Source: Erythrobacter sp. JK5 (lineage in GTDB: Bacteria; Pseudomonadota; Alphaproteobacteria; Sphingomonadales; Sphingomonadaceae). Taken from it: a DNA stretch of 64,000 nucleotides. The notes below the pieces were generated by a model. The model saw nothing but the letters and a program-made list of their open reading frames with translations. It did no database searches and had not been told where the DNA came from. The stretch spans positions 1,674,001-1,738,000 of the forward strand of contig NZ_CP073577.1 of the NCBI RefSeq assembly GCF_018205975.1, read 5' to 3'. Below, in pieces: positions 28,114 through 36,812 of the stretch (the first letter of the stretch is position 1; each line of letters opens with the position of its first letter). Position numbers and translations under genes: made by a program.

Positions 28114-28623
28114 ATGAAATTTGCAAAGCTGGCTGTCCTGGCCACTGCCATGGCAGCGACCCCGATCGCGGCGAACGCGCAAGATGTCGGCGCTACCGTT
28201 TACGGCAACGATGATGCTCCGATCGGCACGGTCGAAAGCAACGCCGGCGGCGTCGTCACGGTCGATACCGGCGCGCACAAGGCGCCGCTGCCCGCAAGCC
28301 TTCTCGCCGAACGTGAAATCGGCTGGACGGTCAACGCGACCAAGGACCAGATCGACGGCATGATGGCCGCGCAAAAGGCCGAAGCCGAAGCCAAGCGCGA
28401 CGCCGCGCTGGTGGTGGGTGCCGCGGTGGTTTCGGCCAAGGGCCTGCCCGCCGGCACGCTGAGCGAAGTCGACCTCGTCGAAGACGCTATTGTGCTCGAT
28501 ACCGAAACCGGTCCGATCGCGCTCAAGAAAGAGCACTTCGCCGTCAATCCGGAAGGTCAGCTGATGGCGCTGTTCACCGTCGACCAGATCGCCGCGGCGA
28601 GCGAAGCGTCCGTGACCGAATAG
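28114..28623 (+). CDS. secreted protein of unknown function
   Basis: 169 residues with a clear Sec signal peptide (MKFAKLAVLATAMAATPIAANA). The mature part has two short beta-rich repeats, each like a PRC-barrel edge (GATVYGNDDAPIGTVESNAGGVV and LPAGTLSEVDLVEDAIVLDT), around a charged helix (AAQKAEAEAKRDAA). Start ATG 28114 is set by GGAGAG and the signal peptide. Upstream is a 287-bp non-coding leader with a long-range GTCGGCC / GGCCGAC complement. It ends at a strong terminator. Confidence 0.75.
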   Translation: MKFAKLAVLATAMAATPIAANAQDVGATVYGNDDAPIGTVESNAGGVVTVDTGAHKAPLPASLLAEREIGWTVNATKDQIDGMMAAQKAEAEAKRDAALVVGAAVVSAKGLPAGTLSEVDLVEDAIVLDTETGPIALKKEHFAVNPEGQLMALFTVDQIAAASEASVTE

Positions 28624-28647
28624 GTCCGGCACAGCACAAGGCATTCG

Positions 28648-28682
28648 AAGGCCGCGAACGTCGATCGGACGTTCGCGGCCTT
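28648..28682. terminator. strong bidirectional terminator
   Basis: A perfect 15-bp stem (AAGGCCGCGAACGTC and its complement) with a five-base loop, followed on the plus strand by CTTTCT. It sits between the convergent stops of the secreted-protein gene and parC, so it can serve both. Confidence 0.85.
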
Positions 28683-28695
28683 CTTTCTATCTGCC

Positions 28696-30989
28696 TCAAT
28701 CGAAGGTGTTGTCCTTGGGGAAGCCCTGCGGCGGCAGGCGTCCGGCGGCGCTGCGCGCGACCTTCCAGAGATGGATGTCGGTTTCTGTGCGGGTGCGTTC
28801 GCCCGATCCGCCCATCTGCCAGCTGAGCCCTTCGGCGAGCGTGAAGGTGGTGGCGTCGGACAGGCCGCCATCGCGATAGCGCTGGAGCATCACCCCTGCC
28901 CGCGCGCCATGACCGGCATTTCCTCGAGATTGAAGACGATCAGCTTGCGGTTCTCGCCGACGCACGCGATGTGATCGTGCTCATCGGCGATCTCGCGGAT
29001 CACCTGCAACCGGGCATCGCCTTTCAGGTTCACGACCTGTTTGCCCTTCTTGGTTTCGGCCAGAAGCTCACCCGTCTCTGCAACGAAACCCTTCCCGTTG
29101 CTCGCCGCGAGCAGCAGCTTGCCGCCCTCGCGATGCACCAGCATCTTCGCGATCGAGGTGTCCGCTTCGAGGTCGATCATGCTGCGCACCGGCTCGCCGA
29201 AACCGCGCGCGCCCGGCAGCCTGTCGCAGCCGAGCGTGTAGAACCGCCCGTTCGCCGCGGCGATCAGCAGCTTGTCGGTGGTCTGCGCGTGGAGGATGAA
29301 GGCAAGCGCATCGCCCTCCTTGTACTTGAATTCCTGGTCGAGCGGCACGTGCCCGCTCGCCGCGCGGATCCATCCCTTCTGCGACAGGATCACCGTGACC
29401 GGCGCCTTCTCGATCATCGCGTCCATCGTGAATTCGACCGTCGGTGCCGCTTCCTCGATCCGGGTGCGCCGCGCGCCGAGCCTGGTTTCCTCGGCGTAAT
29501 CCTTGCGCAGCGCGCGCAGGTCCTTCTTGAGCCGGGTGCGCTGGCGCGCCGGGCTGTCGAGCAGTTTCTCGAGCTCGTCCTGCTCGGCCAGCAATTCGTC
29601 CTTTTCCTGCCGCAGCTGCATCTCTTCCAGCTTGCGCAGGCTGCGCAGCCGCATGTTGAGGATCGCCTCGGCCTGCCGGTCGGTAAGCTTGAATTCCTCC
29701 ATCATCACCGGCTTGGGCTCGTCCTCGGTGCGGATGATCTCGATCACCCGGTCGAGGTTGAGGAAGGCGATTATGTAGCCTTCGACCAGCTCCAGCCGCC
29801 GCGCGATCTGTTCGAGCCGGTGGCGGGTGCGGCGTTGCAGGATATCGATCTGCGCCGCCGTCCAGTGTTGCAGCAGCTCCTTCAACCCCATCACCATCGG
29901 CGTGCGATGGGCGTCGAGCACGTTCATGTTGAGCCCGAAACGGGTTTCCATGTCGGTCAGCTTGAAGATCGATTCCTTGAGCAGTTCGGGATCGACATTG
30001 CGGCTGCGCGGCACCAGTGCGATGCGGATCGTCTCATCGCTTTCGTCGCGGACATCGTCGAGGATCGGCAGTTTCTTGTCGGCAATCGCTTGCGCGATCT
30101 GCTCGATCAGCTTGCCCTTCTGCACTTGGTAGGGGATTTCGGAGATCACCAGCTGCCACTGCCCGCCGCCGAGCCGCTCGATACCGAGTTCCTGGTCTTC
30201 TTTCTTCTCGGCCTCGGGTGCGCGGAACACGCCGCGCAGCCGGAAGCTGCCGCGCCCGGTCTCGTAGGCCTGGGAGATCGCCTCGGCGCTGTCGACCAGC
30301 TGGCCACCGGTCGCGAAGTCCGGACCCTGCATCAGCTCCATCAGCCGCGCATGCTCGACATGCGGGTTGTCGATCAGCTCCAGCGTCGCATCGATCACTT
30401 CGGCGACGTTGTGCGACGGGATGTTGGTTGCCATCCCCACCGCGATCCCGCTCGCGCCGTTGGCCAGCAGATTGGGGAACAGGCCGGGCATCAGCTCGGG
30501 CTCTTCCTCCTCGCCATTATAGGTCGGGATGAAATCGACCGTGCCCGCATCCAGCCCTTCCATCAGCTGCATCGCGGTCTTGGTCAGTCGCGCTTCGGTG
30601 TAGCGGTAGGCTGCGGCATTATCGCCATCGATATTGCCGAAATTCCCCTGCCCTTCGACCAGCGGATACCTCAGCGAGAAATCCTGCGCGAGCCGCACCA
30701 TCGCGTCGTAGGCGGCGGTGTCGCCATGCGGGTGATACTTGCCGATCACCTCGCCGACGACGCGGGCGCTTTTCTTGAACGTGTTGGACGGATCGAGCTT
30801 CAGCTGCCGCATGGTCCACAACAGGCGGCGATGGACCGGTTTCAAACCGTCGCGCAGGTCGGGCAGCGAACGCGCGGTGATGGTCGAAAGCGCATAGACG
30901 AGATAGCGCTCTTCCAGCGCCGCATCGAACGGCGCATCGACGATAGCGTCGAAAGGATCGGAATCAGTGTCTTCGGTGATGTCGGACAT
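28696..30989 (-). pseudogene. parC: DNA topoisomerase IV subunit A, frameshifted near 3' end
   Basis: ParC is the breakage-reunion subunit of topoisomerase IV, needed to separate daughter chromosomes. The first 699 residues are in frame (catalytic Tyr in [20 protein letters not shown]-like GDGSFR and the C-terminal propeller begin as expected), then a stop follows [11 protein letters not shown]. The correct C-terminus ([17 protein letters not shown] through FPKDNTFD) continues in another frame to 28696. Adding one base to the C4 run at 28893-28896 gives one 764-residue protein. The gene is normally essential, so a sequencing error is likelier than a real lesion. Confidence 0.93.
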
Positions 30990-31157
30990 GCAAATCGCTT
31001 AGCAACGCGATCGCCGGGCGGGGAGAGGCGTTTCCACAGGGAATGCGCGGGATACCCCGATTGCAGCGGCGCGGACTGGCCAGCGGTGCAAATCCCGCTT
31101 TGGAACTCGGGCCGAACTGGATAGAGAGACGCCGCGAGGGAAACAGCAAGAGCATCG

Positions 31158-32249
31158 ATGACCGATACCCGACCGACCTATCAGATCGCATCGCCGTCGA
31201 TCCGGCCATACGTGCAGACCCTGTGGCCCGGTGCGCTGGCGATGCCGTTCGAAACGCGCGACGGGGATGGTCGCAAGATCAGCCTGGCCGACGATCACCT
31301 GTCGGGTCGCCATCTGCTTCTTGTGTTCCTGAGCGATCCGGACAGCGAACACGCAAAGGCGCTCCTGCGGTCCCTGGCCGATCTATTCGCGCCGCTCGAT
31401 GCCGCCGATGCGACCGTAATCGCGGTCAGCGCGTCGGCCGATGCGGCGCACAACAACGCCCTGAAACGCACCACCGGCTTTCCCTGGCCGGTCGCCAGCG
31501 ATCCGTCCGGCGGCATGTTCGCCTCATACGGACTGCACAAGGGAACCGACCACGCGACCCGGCTGGTGCTGGTGACGCCATACCGGCAGATCCGCACCTG
31601 GTTCGATCTGGAAGAGGACGCAGGCGAAACGCTGAAGACGATTATGGATACACTCGACAACTCGCGGGCCGCCGAAGAATTGCGCTGGAGCCCGCCGCAC
31701 GCACCGATCCTGACGGTGCCCAACGTGTTCTCGCCCGAGGAGTGCGGCAAGCTGGTCGAATCCGTGGTGACCGATACGCCGTTCATGGTCCGCCAGCCCC
31801 AGCCGGGCGAGGTCGCGGGCGATTACAGAATTCCGGTCTACGATCACTATCGGCAGGATCGCGTCGACCTCATCATCAAGAACAGGGATACGCTGGCACT
31901 GCTCGACGAACGGATTTTCGGCCGGGTGACGCCGATGATCAAGAAGGCGTTCGCGTTCGAAGTGACGCGCCGCGAAGACCTGCATATCGCGCGCTATTTC
32001 GGCAAGCGCGAAGGTTTTTCGATGGGCCACCGCGACAACACCGATCCGCCCGGCGCACACCGCAAGTTCGCGCTGTCGATCAGCCTCAACGACGATTACG
32101 AAGGCGGCGAAATCACCTTCAAGGAATTCAGTCCGAAGGGTTATCGCGTGCCGGCGGGCACCGCGATGGTGTTCTCGTCATCGCTGCTGCACGAGGTGCA
32201 GGAAACGACATTGGGCGTGCGCTACAATCTCATTTCGCACTTTTTCTGA
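31158..32249 (+). CDS. thioredoxin-fold / prolyl 4-hydroxylase-type 2OG-Fe(II) oxygenase fusion
   Basis: 363 residues in two parts. Residues 20-165 look like a peroxiredoxin/redoxin fold (LLLVFLSDPDSEHAKALL, GFPWPVASDPSGGMFASYGL), but there is no cysteine at all in this half, so no peroxidase chemistry is possible. Residues 185-363 are a 2-oxoglutarate/iron oxygenase: ligands His291 and Asp293 (MGHRDN), His345 (SSLLHEVQ) and the 2OG-binding Arg355. The only Cys is 196. It is divergent from parC (168-bp gap). The substrate is unknown; protein hydroxylation is a guess from the C-terminal family. Confidence 0.85.
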   Translation: MTDTRPTYQIASPSIRPYVQTLWPGALAMPFETRDGDGRKISLADDHLSGRHLLLVFLSDPDSEHAKALLRSLADLFAPLDAADATVIAVSASADAAHNNALKRTTGFPWPVASDPSGGMFASYGLHKGTDHATRLVLVTPYRQIRTWFDLEEDAGETLKTIMDTLDNSRAAEELRWSPPHAPILTVPNVFSPEECGKLVESVVTDTPFMVRQPQPGEVAGDYRIPVYDHYRQDRVDLIIKNRDTLALLDERIFGRVTPMIKKAFAFEVTRREDLHIARYFGKREGFSMGHRDNTDPPGAHRKFALSISLNDDYEGGEITFKEFSPKGYRVPAGTAMVFSSSLLHEVQETTLGVRYNLISHFF

Positions 32250-32375
32250 CCAGCCGGGCCGCCACCGGCCCGCCGCTCCGCTTCGTCGCAAGAACGCCAC
32301 GACCCGGCCTTGCCGGGGGAACGAGTGCGCGTAATCTCCGTTAAGTAAGCAAATGATTTACAAGGAGATACTCCC

Positions 32376-32918
32376 ATGAAACGCATCCTGATCATCGCTA
32401 CGGACGGGTTCGAGCAGTCCGAGCTCATGAAGCCCAAGGCCCTGCTGGAAGAGGCCAATGCGCAGATCACTGTCGCAAGTCTCGAAGACGGCTCGATCAA
32501 GGGCTGGAACCAGGGCGAGTGGGGCGACAGCGTGGCCGTCGACAAGACCGTCGATTCGGTAAACGAGGGCGATTTTGACGCGCTCCTGCTTCCCGGCGGT
32601 CAGATCAATCCGGACGTGCTGCGGATGAACGACCGCGTGATCGAACTCGTGCGCGATTTCAACAGCGCGAACAAACCGATCGCCGCGATCTGCCACGCCC
32701 CGTGGCTGCTGGCCGAGGCCGACATCATCGCGGGCAAAGTCGTGACCGGCTGGCCGTCGATCCGCACCGATTTGCGCAATGCCGGCGGGGAGGTGGTCGA
32801 CAAGACGGTGGCGGTCGATGGCAACATCATCACCAGCCGCAATCCCGACGACATTCCCGCCTTCACCGCCACGCTGATGAGCGCATTGGCGATGGACAAG
32901 GTGACCGAATCCGCCTGA
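32376..32918 (+). CDS. DJ-1/PfpI family protein (type 1 glutamine amidotransferase-like)
   Basis: 180 residues. The nucleophile elbow is AAICHAPWLLAEAD, the acidic partner is in ATDGFEQSEL, and LLLPGGQINPDVLR is the typical third motif. Members act as stress-linked deglycases or peptidases; which applies is unclear. An AAGGAGA ribosome site precedes the ATG. A hairpin terminator follows at 32974. Confidence 0.93.
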   Translation: MKRILIIATDGFEQSELMKPKALLEEANAQITVASLEDGSIKGWNQGEWGDSVAVDKTVDSVNEGDFDALLLPGGQINPDVLRMNDRVIELVRDFNSANKPIAAICHAPWLLAEADIIAGKVVTGWPSIRTDLRNAGGEVVDKTVAVDGNIITSRNPDDIPAFTATLMSALAMDKVTESA

Positions 32919-32973
32919 TTCGCCACAATTGGCAGCGCCAGCCTGCCACATTTGAGCAGATTTGACCGAATTG

Positions 32974-33003
32974 GCCCCGCCATGCGACCTTGCAAGGCGG
33001 GGC
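32974..33003 (+). terminator. hairpin after PfpI gene
   Basis: An 8-bp GC stem (GCCCCGCC / GGCGGGGC) with a 14-base loop lies 55 bp after the PfpI stop and is followed by TATT. Beyond it an A/T-rich stretch (about 33020-33060) probably holds the promoter of the DUF4349 gene. Confidence 0.6.
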
Positions 33004-33118
33004 TATTCACGCGCGCACTCCACTAACAATCTGATTTTAATGTATTAAAAATTCTCCTTGCCAAAATCGACTAATTATGGCGCAATTATGGCATAAACAT
33101 GGCGAAAAGGAGACGGAA

Positions 33119-34006
33119 ATGAGGCATGCAATTCGGAGAGCGGCTGTGGCGGGAGCGGCGATCAGCGCGCTCGCATTGGCGGCATGCAGTGAAACGGGCG
33201 ATGGCTCCACCGATGCGGCGTATGAATCGGCCGCTGCGGACAGCGCTGTCGAAGCGGTGGCGGACCGCGGGGGCGACGGCTCGGCTATCCCGGTGCTGGG
33301 CGACATACCGGTTAGCATGCCGCAGCTCGCCTACACTTACGATTACCGCTGGCGCCTGCCCGCTGCCGAGATCGGCCCGCTGCAACGCCGCCACGCAAGC
33401 CTGTGCGAACAGCAGGGCCCAGGCAGTTGCCAGATTCTCGGTATGAACAAGACCGGCGAAGAAGCTGATGAGGTTACCGGCGTGCTGCAAATGGCCGTTG
33501 CCAGCCGGCAGGCCCGCGCGTTCGGCGCGCTGCTCGAAGACGAAGCCGAGGATGCCGGGGCGGAGCAGGTTTCAGCCGAGATCGCATCCGAGGAACTATC
33601 CAAGCAAATCGTCGATACCGAAGCGCGGCTGCGCGCCCGCACTGAATTGCGCGACCGGCTGCTCGAAGTCCTCAAAACCCGGCGCGGCACGGTCGAGGAA
33701 CTGGTCGAAGCCGAACGCAGCGTTGCCCGCGTCAACGAGGAGATCGACCAGGCGCGCAGCTGGCTCAAGGAAATGGAAGGCCGCGTCGCCTATTCGCGTG
33801 TTACCGTTCGCTACGAGACGGGCATTCCCGTCAGCAGTGACTTCCTTGGCCCGGTTCAAGGCGCGGTAGGATCGCTCGGCACGATCTTCGGCTACCTCGT
33901 CGCCTTGCTGATCCTGGTCGGCTCGGTCGCGCTCCCGATCGGCGGGGTCGTGTGGCTGGTCCGCCGCCTCACGCGACCGACGCAAGTCGAGATCGCCGAG
34001 GCCTGA
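33119..34006 (+). CDS. DUF4349 lipoprotein with coiled coil
   Basis: 295 residues. Signal peptide with lipobox LAAC at about residue 22; a soluble region (PQLAYTYDYRWRLPA, SRQARAFGALLEDEAEDAG); a helical coiled coil (LSKQIVDTEARLRARTELRDRL to RVNEEIDQARSWLKEMEGRV); the family-typical YSRVTVRYE; and one C-terminal membrane helix (about 258-282). ATG 33119 is set by AAGGAGA. Probably held in the cell envelope; function unknown. Confidence 0.88.
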   Translation: MRHAIRRAAVAGAAISALALAACSETGDGSTDAAYESAAADSAVEAVADRGGDGSAIPVLGDIPVSMPQLAYTYDYRWRLPAAEIGPLQRRHASLCEQQGPGSCQILGMNKTGEEADEVTGVLQMAVASRQARAFGALLEDEAEDAGAEQVSAEIASEELSKQIVDTEARLRARTELRDRLLEVLKTRRGTVEELVEAERSVARVNEEIDQARSWLKEMEGRVAYSRVTVRYETGIPVSSDFLGPVQGAVGSLGTIFGYLVALLILVGSVALPIGGVVWLVRRLTRPTQVEIAEA

Positions 34007-34053
34007 TCGGTTCGCGGACGTGGATGTCTTGGGTCCACACAAACCCGCCCCCA

Positions 34054-34092
34054 CTGGCTGGCCGCTCTTCGCAGGGTCGAGCGGTCAGCCAG
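34054..34092. terminator. long-stem terminator between convergent genes
   Basis: A 14-bp stem with one wobble (CTGGCTGGCCGCTC / GAGCGGTCAGCCAG) and an 11-base loop, followed on the plus strand by CCCCTTTTCT. It lies between the DUF4349 and ferredoxin stops. Confidence 0.75.
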
Positions 34093-34110
34093 CCCCTTTT
34101 CTCGGCAGGA

Positions 34111-34446
34111 CTACATCCGCCGCAGGTCGGTGCTTTCGGCGGGAACGGTGACGGTCAGGCCGTCGAGGTCTTCGGTGAGCTCGATCTGGCAGGACAGGCG
34201 GCTGGTGCGCCGCACGCCGGCGGCGAAATCGAGCATGTCCTCTTCTTCCTCGATCGCTTCGGGCAACCGGGCGAACCACTCGGTGGCGACGATGACATGG
34301 CAGGTCGAGCACGCCATCTGCCCTTCGCAGGTCCCCTCGAGCGGCAAACCCGCGCCCTGCCCGACGCGCAGCAAATTGTCGCCCGGCTCGGCTCTGACTT
34401 CGACCGGCTTTCCGCGCGGGTCGATGAAGGTGACGGTGATGCTCAT
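34111..34446 (-). CDS. adrenodoxin-type [2Fe-2S] ferredoxin
   Basis: 111-residue electron carrier. Cluster ligands are Cys40, Cys46 and Cys49 (TCEGQMACSTCH) and Cys86 (RLSCQIEL), with the vertebrate-type spacing. The ATG overlaps the cysteine desulfurase stop (ATGA), so the two are coupled. This placement suggests a role in Fe-S cluster assembly as electron donor, like Isc ferredoxin, rather than with a P450. Confidence 0.93.
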   Translation of the reverse strand: MSITVTFIDPRGKPVEVRAEPGDNLLRVGQGAGLPLEGTCEGQMACSTCHVIVATEWFARLPEAIEEEEDMLDFAAGVRRTSRLSCQIELTEDLDGLTVTVPAESTDLRRM

Positions 34447-35519
34447 ACGCCCTGATCCCCGGCAGCGGCATTGATGATTTGCGCAGCCACTTCGAGCTGT
34501 TCCAAAGTCGTGTAGCGGCCGAAGCCGAGCCGGATCGAGGATTTGGCCTGCTTGTCCGACAACCCGATCGCCTTGAGCACATGGCTCGGGCGACCCGATC
34601 CGCTGGCACACGCGCTTCCGGCGGAGAACATCACGTTGCGGCATTCGGACATCAGACGGTTCACGTCGAGGCCATCCTTGCGAAGATTGAGATTGCCATG
34701 CCAGCGCGCGTCCTCGCTGCCGTTGAGCGTCCAGTCGGCGAACAGCTCGCGCGCGCGGCCGCACAGCGCTTCGACGTGTGCCGCATCCGCTTCCATGCGC
34801 TCCTTGGCGAGCGCCGCCGCAGCGCCGAACCCGGCGATCAATGCGGGCGAGAGCGTGCCCGATCGCAGCCCCGCTTCCTGCCCGCCGCCGGTGATCTGCT
34901 CCTCCAGCGCGATCCCGTCGCGCACCCACAGCGCGCCGACGCCCTTGGGCCCGTGGAGCTTGTGCGCGCTGACCGCGATCATGTCGGCGCCGGTGACTTC
35001 GATCTTGCCGTAAGCCTGCACCGCGTCGATCAGGAACAGGGCATTGTTCGCCTTGGCCTTGCGGTGCCAGTCGATGGTGGGCTGGATCGTGCCGATCTCG
35101 TTGTTGACCTGCATCACCGCGATCAGCCGCACGTCGTTCGGCACGTCCTGCGCAGTGTTGCACTGGCCTTCCTTCGAGACGTTGAGGATATGCGCCGTGC
35201 CCAGCGCCTCGGCGGTGTCGAGCACGGCTGCATGTTCGATGGCGGAGACGGATACGCTGCCGCCCTTGCCCGATCCTCGGATCGCAAGGTTGAGCGCCTC
35301 GGTCGCGCTGCCGGTGAAGATCACCCGCCCTCCCGGAGGAAACAAAGCCGCGACCTTGTCCCGCGCCGCCTCGACCGCTGCCGCCGCCATCCGGCCGAAC
35401 TTGTGCGGCGAATGCGGATTGCCGAAGCCGGTCCCGTCCGGCCCGTCGAGCCAGCGCAACATCGCATCGCGCGCCTCGGGCGCGAGCGGGGTGGTGGCCT
35501 GGTAGTCGAGGTAGATCAT
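34443..35519 (-). CDS. cysteine desulfurase (NifS/IscS-like), paralog 1
   Basis: 358 residues. A PLP enzyme that takes sulfur from cysteine for Fe-S clusters. N-terminal IYLDYQATTPLAPEA; PLP lysine in VSAHKLHGPKGVGAL; the persulfide cysteine in SAGSACASGSGRPSHVL. It is followed by the ferredoxin (4-bp overlap). The second, only moderately similar desulfurase gene lies 119 bp upstream, across a BIME-like repeat. Confidence 0.93.
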   Translation of the reverse strand: MIYLDYQATTPLAPEARDAMLRWLDGPDGTGFGNPHSPHKFGRMAAAAVEAARDKVAALFPPGGRVIFTGSATEALNLAIRGSGKGGSVSVSAIEHAAVLDTAEALGTAHILNVSKEGQCNTAQDVPNDVRLIAVMQVNNEIGTIQPTIDWHRKAKANNALFLIDAVQAYGKIEVTGADMIAVSAHKLHGPKGVGALWVRDGIALEEQITGGGQEAGLRSGTLSPALIAGFGAAAALAKERMEADAAHVEALCGRARELFADWTLNGSEDARWHGNLNLRKDGLDVNRLMSECRNVMFSAGSACASGSGRPSHVLKAIGLSDKQAKSSIRLGFGRYTTLEQLEVAAQIINAAAGDQGV

Positions 35520-35550
35520 GTGAGCGGCCTATGCACCAACTCAACTAACT

Positions 35551-35634
35551 CGTCATCCCGCACTTGATGCGGGATTAGGCTTCTTCTGGCGCGGGTACAA
35601 AGAAGCCTTGCCCCGAATCAAGTCCGGGGCGACG
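35551..35634. repeat. BIME-like palindromic repeat pair
   Basis: Two palindromic units in opposite orientation flank an inner inverted repeat. Unit 1 (35551-35574) has CCCGCACTTGATGCGGG; unit 2 (35611-35634) has CCCCGAATCAAGTCCGGGG and reads as unit 1 when reversed. Between them GGCTTCTT (35578-35585) pairs with AAGAAGCC (35600-35607). A half copy lies at 57342-57377. It fills the gap between the two desulfurase genes. Confidence 0.85.
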
Positions 35635-35638
35635 AATT

Positions 35639-36706
35639 CTAAGAGGTCAGGGATTGCCAAACCTCAGCGAACTGCTCCAAATCCTCAGGCGTCGTGTTCC
35701 AGCCGATGCTCACCCGGATGGTTCGGGCCGCGACCTCGCCGGGAACCCCGAAGGCGTCGAGCACCCGGCTTTTCTTAAGTGTGCCGGAGGAGCACGCGCT
35801 GCCTGCAGATACCGCGATGCCCATGGCGTCGAGGCGGATCAGCAGCGCCTGAGCGGACATGGTGGGGTGCGTGACAGCGAATATGTGGGAACATTGCGGC
35901 CCCATCACGATCCCCTCCCCCGCTTCCCAGATCGCCTGCCGGAAATCGAGCCGCTCACTCTCCTTGGTGATCCAACTGTCCAGCCCGCCCGCCTCCAGCG
36001 CCGCCGCCATGCCGAGTGCGCCGGGCAGATTTTCGGTGCCTTGCCGGTAGCCGCGTTCATGCCCGCTGCCGGGTTCGAGCGAACTGAAATCGCGCAAAAG
36101 CAGCGCGCCGATCCCTATTGGTCCGCCGAACTTGTGGGCGCTGACCACGATCATGTCGGCATCAGGCAAGGGCATTTTGCCCGCACTTTGCGAACAATCG
36201 GCGAGCAGCAAACCCCCTGCGTCCCTGACCTGCTTCGCCAAATCTCGACTATGATCGGATCGCGCTGTCAGAAGTTCCGTCCCGGTCTCCGAATTGATCG
36301 CCAGAAGAGCGAACAGTGCCGATTTGCCTTGCGCCAGAGATGCGGCGAGGGCCACGGGATCTGGCTCGGCTCCGTAAATTCGAATCGGCATCACCTCCGC
36401 GTCCGGCGCAGCGCGAAACACCGCGTCATGCTCCACTGCACTCACTATCCGACGCTCGACCTTCGCCCGGTTCAGAGCGATCCACAGCGCCTCGCTCGCC
36501 CCGCTCGTAAAGATCAGCTCGCCATCCCACCCAAGCTGCGCCTTGATCCGCTCGCGCGCATCCTCCAGCGCCGCCCTTGCCTTGCGACCTTCGGCGTGGG
36601 GTGAGGACGGGTTGGCCCAGATGCGGAAGCCCTCCTCCATCGCCGCTTTCGCTTCGGGGCGCAGCGGAGAGGTAGCTGCATGGTCGAGATAGATGCGCGT
36701 CTTAAT
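35639..36706 (-). CDS. cysteine desulfurase family protein, paralog 2
   Basis: About 355 residues. RIYLDHAATSPLRPEAKAAM opens the fold; PLP lysine in VSAHKFGGPIGIGAL; active cysteine in SAGSACSSGTLKKSRVL. No ATG, GTG or TTG stands at the expected position. The frame runs on upstream, and I place the start at ATT 36706; TTG 36763 is an alternative, though a TATATA (36748-36753) next to it looks like a promoter. The short upstream extension to an ATG would overlap the divergent hydrolase gene. Confidence 0.85.
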   Translation of the reverse strand: MKTRIYLDHAATSPLRPEAKAAMEEGFRIWANPSSPHAEGRKARAALEDARERIKAQLGWDGELIFTSGASEALWIALNRAKVERRIVSAVEHDAVFRAAPDAEVMPIRIYGAEPDPVALAASLAQGKSALFALLAINSETGTELLTARSDHSRDLAKQVRDAGGLLLADCSQSAGKMPLPDADMIVVSAHKFGGPIGIGALLLRDFSSLEPGSGHERGYRQGTENLPGALGMAAALEAGGLDSWITKESERLDFRQAIWEAGEGIVMGPQCSHIFAVTHPTMSAQALLIRLDAMGIAVSAGSACSSGTLKKSRVLDAFGVPGEVAARTIRVSIGWNTTPEDLEQFAEVWQSLTS

Positions 36707-36720
36707 GAGAACGATTCTTA
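36702..36720. promoter_or_regulatory. iron-regulator-like palindrome
   Basis: TGAGAAC-G-ATTCTTA (36706-36720) is an imperfect 7-1-7 inverted repeat in an A/T-rich patch. It resembles Fur boxes, and on the other strand Irr ICE boxes. It overlaps the presumed start of desulfurase paralog 2 and lies just upstream of a TTGCGG-16-TATATA promoter-like pair (36726-36753) facing the hydrolase. Control by iron would suit a desulfurase gene. Confidence 0.3.
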
Positions 36721-36812
36721 AAAAATTGCGGAACGGATGGCGACTCGTATATAGAGCGCGCAAACGCAGGTGCCAGCGGGCACTTTGCGCACTCCAATTT
36801 GCAAGGACTGCG

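Noticed and set aside
28971..31124. A 717-residue plus-strand open frame
   Set aside because: It is the antisense of parC, with the Arg/His/Asp-rich make-up typical of GC-rich shadow frames and no motif.
34111..35544. A 477-residue minus-strand frame that ends with the ferredoxin sequence
   Set aside because: Only its last 111 residues are protein-like; the rest is the out-of-frame shadow of cysteine desulfurase paralog 1. The ferredoxin starts at ATG 34446.
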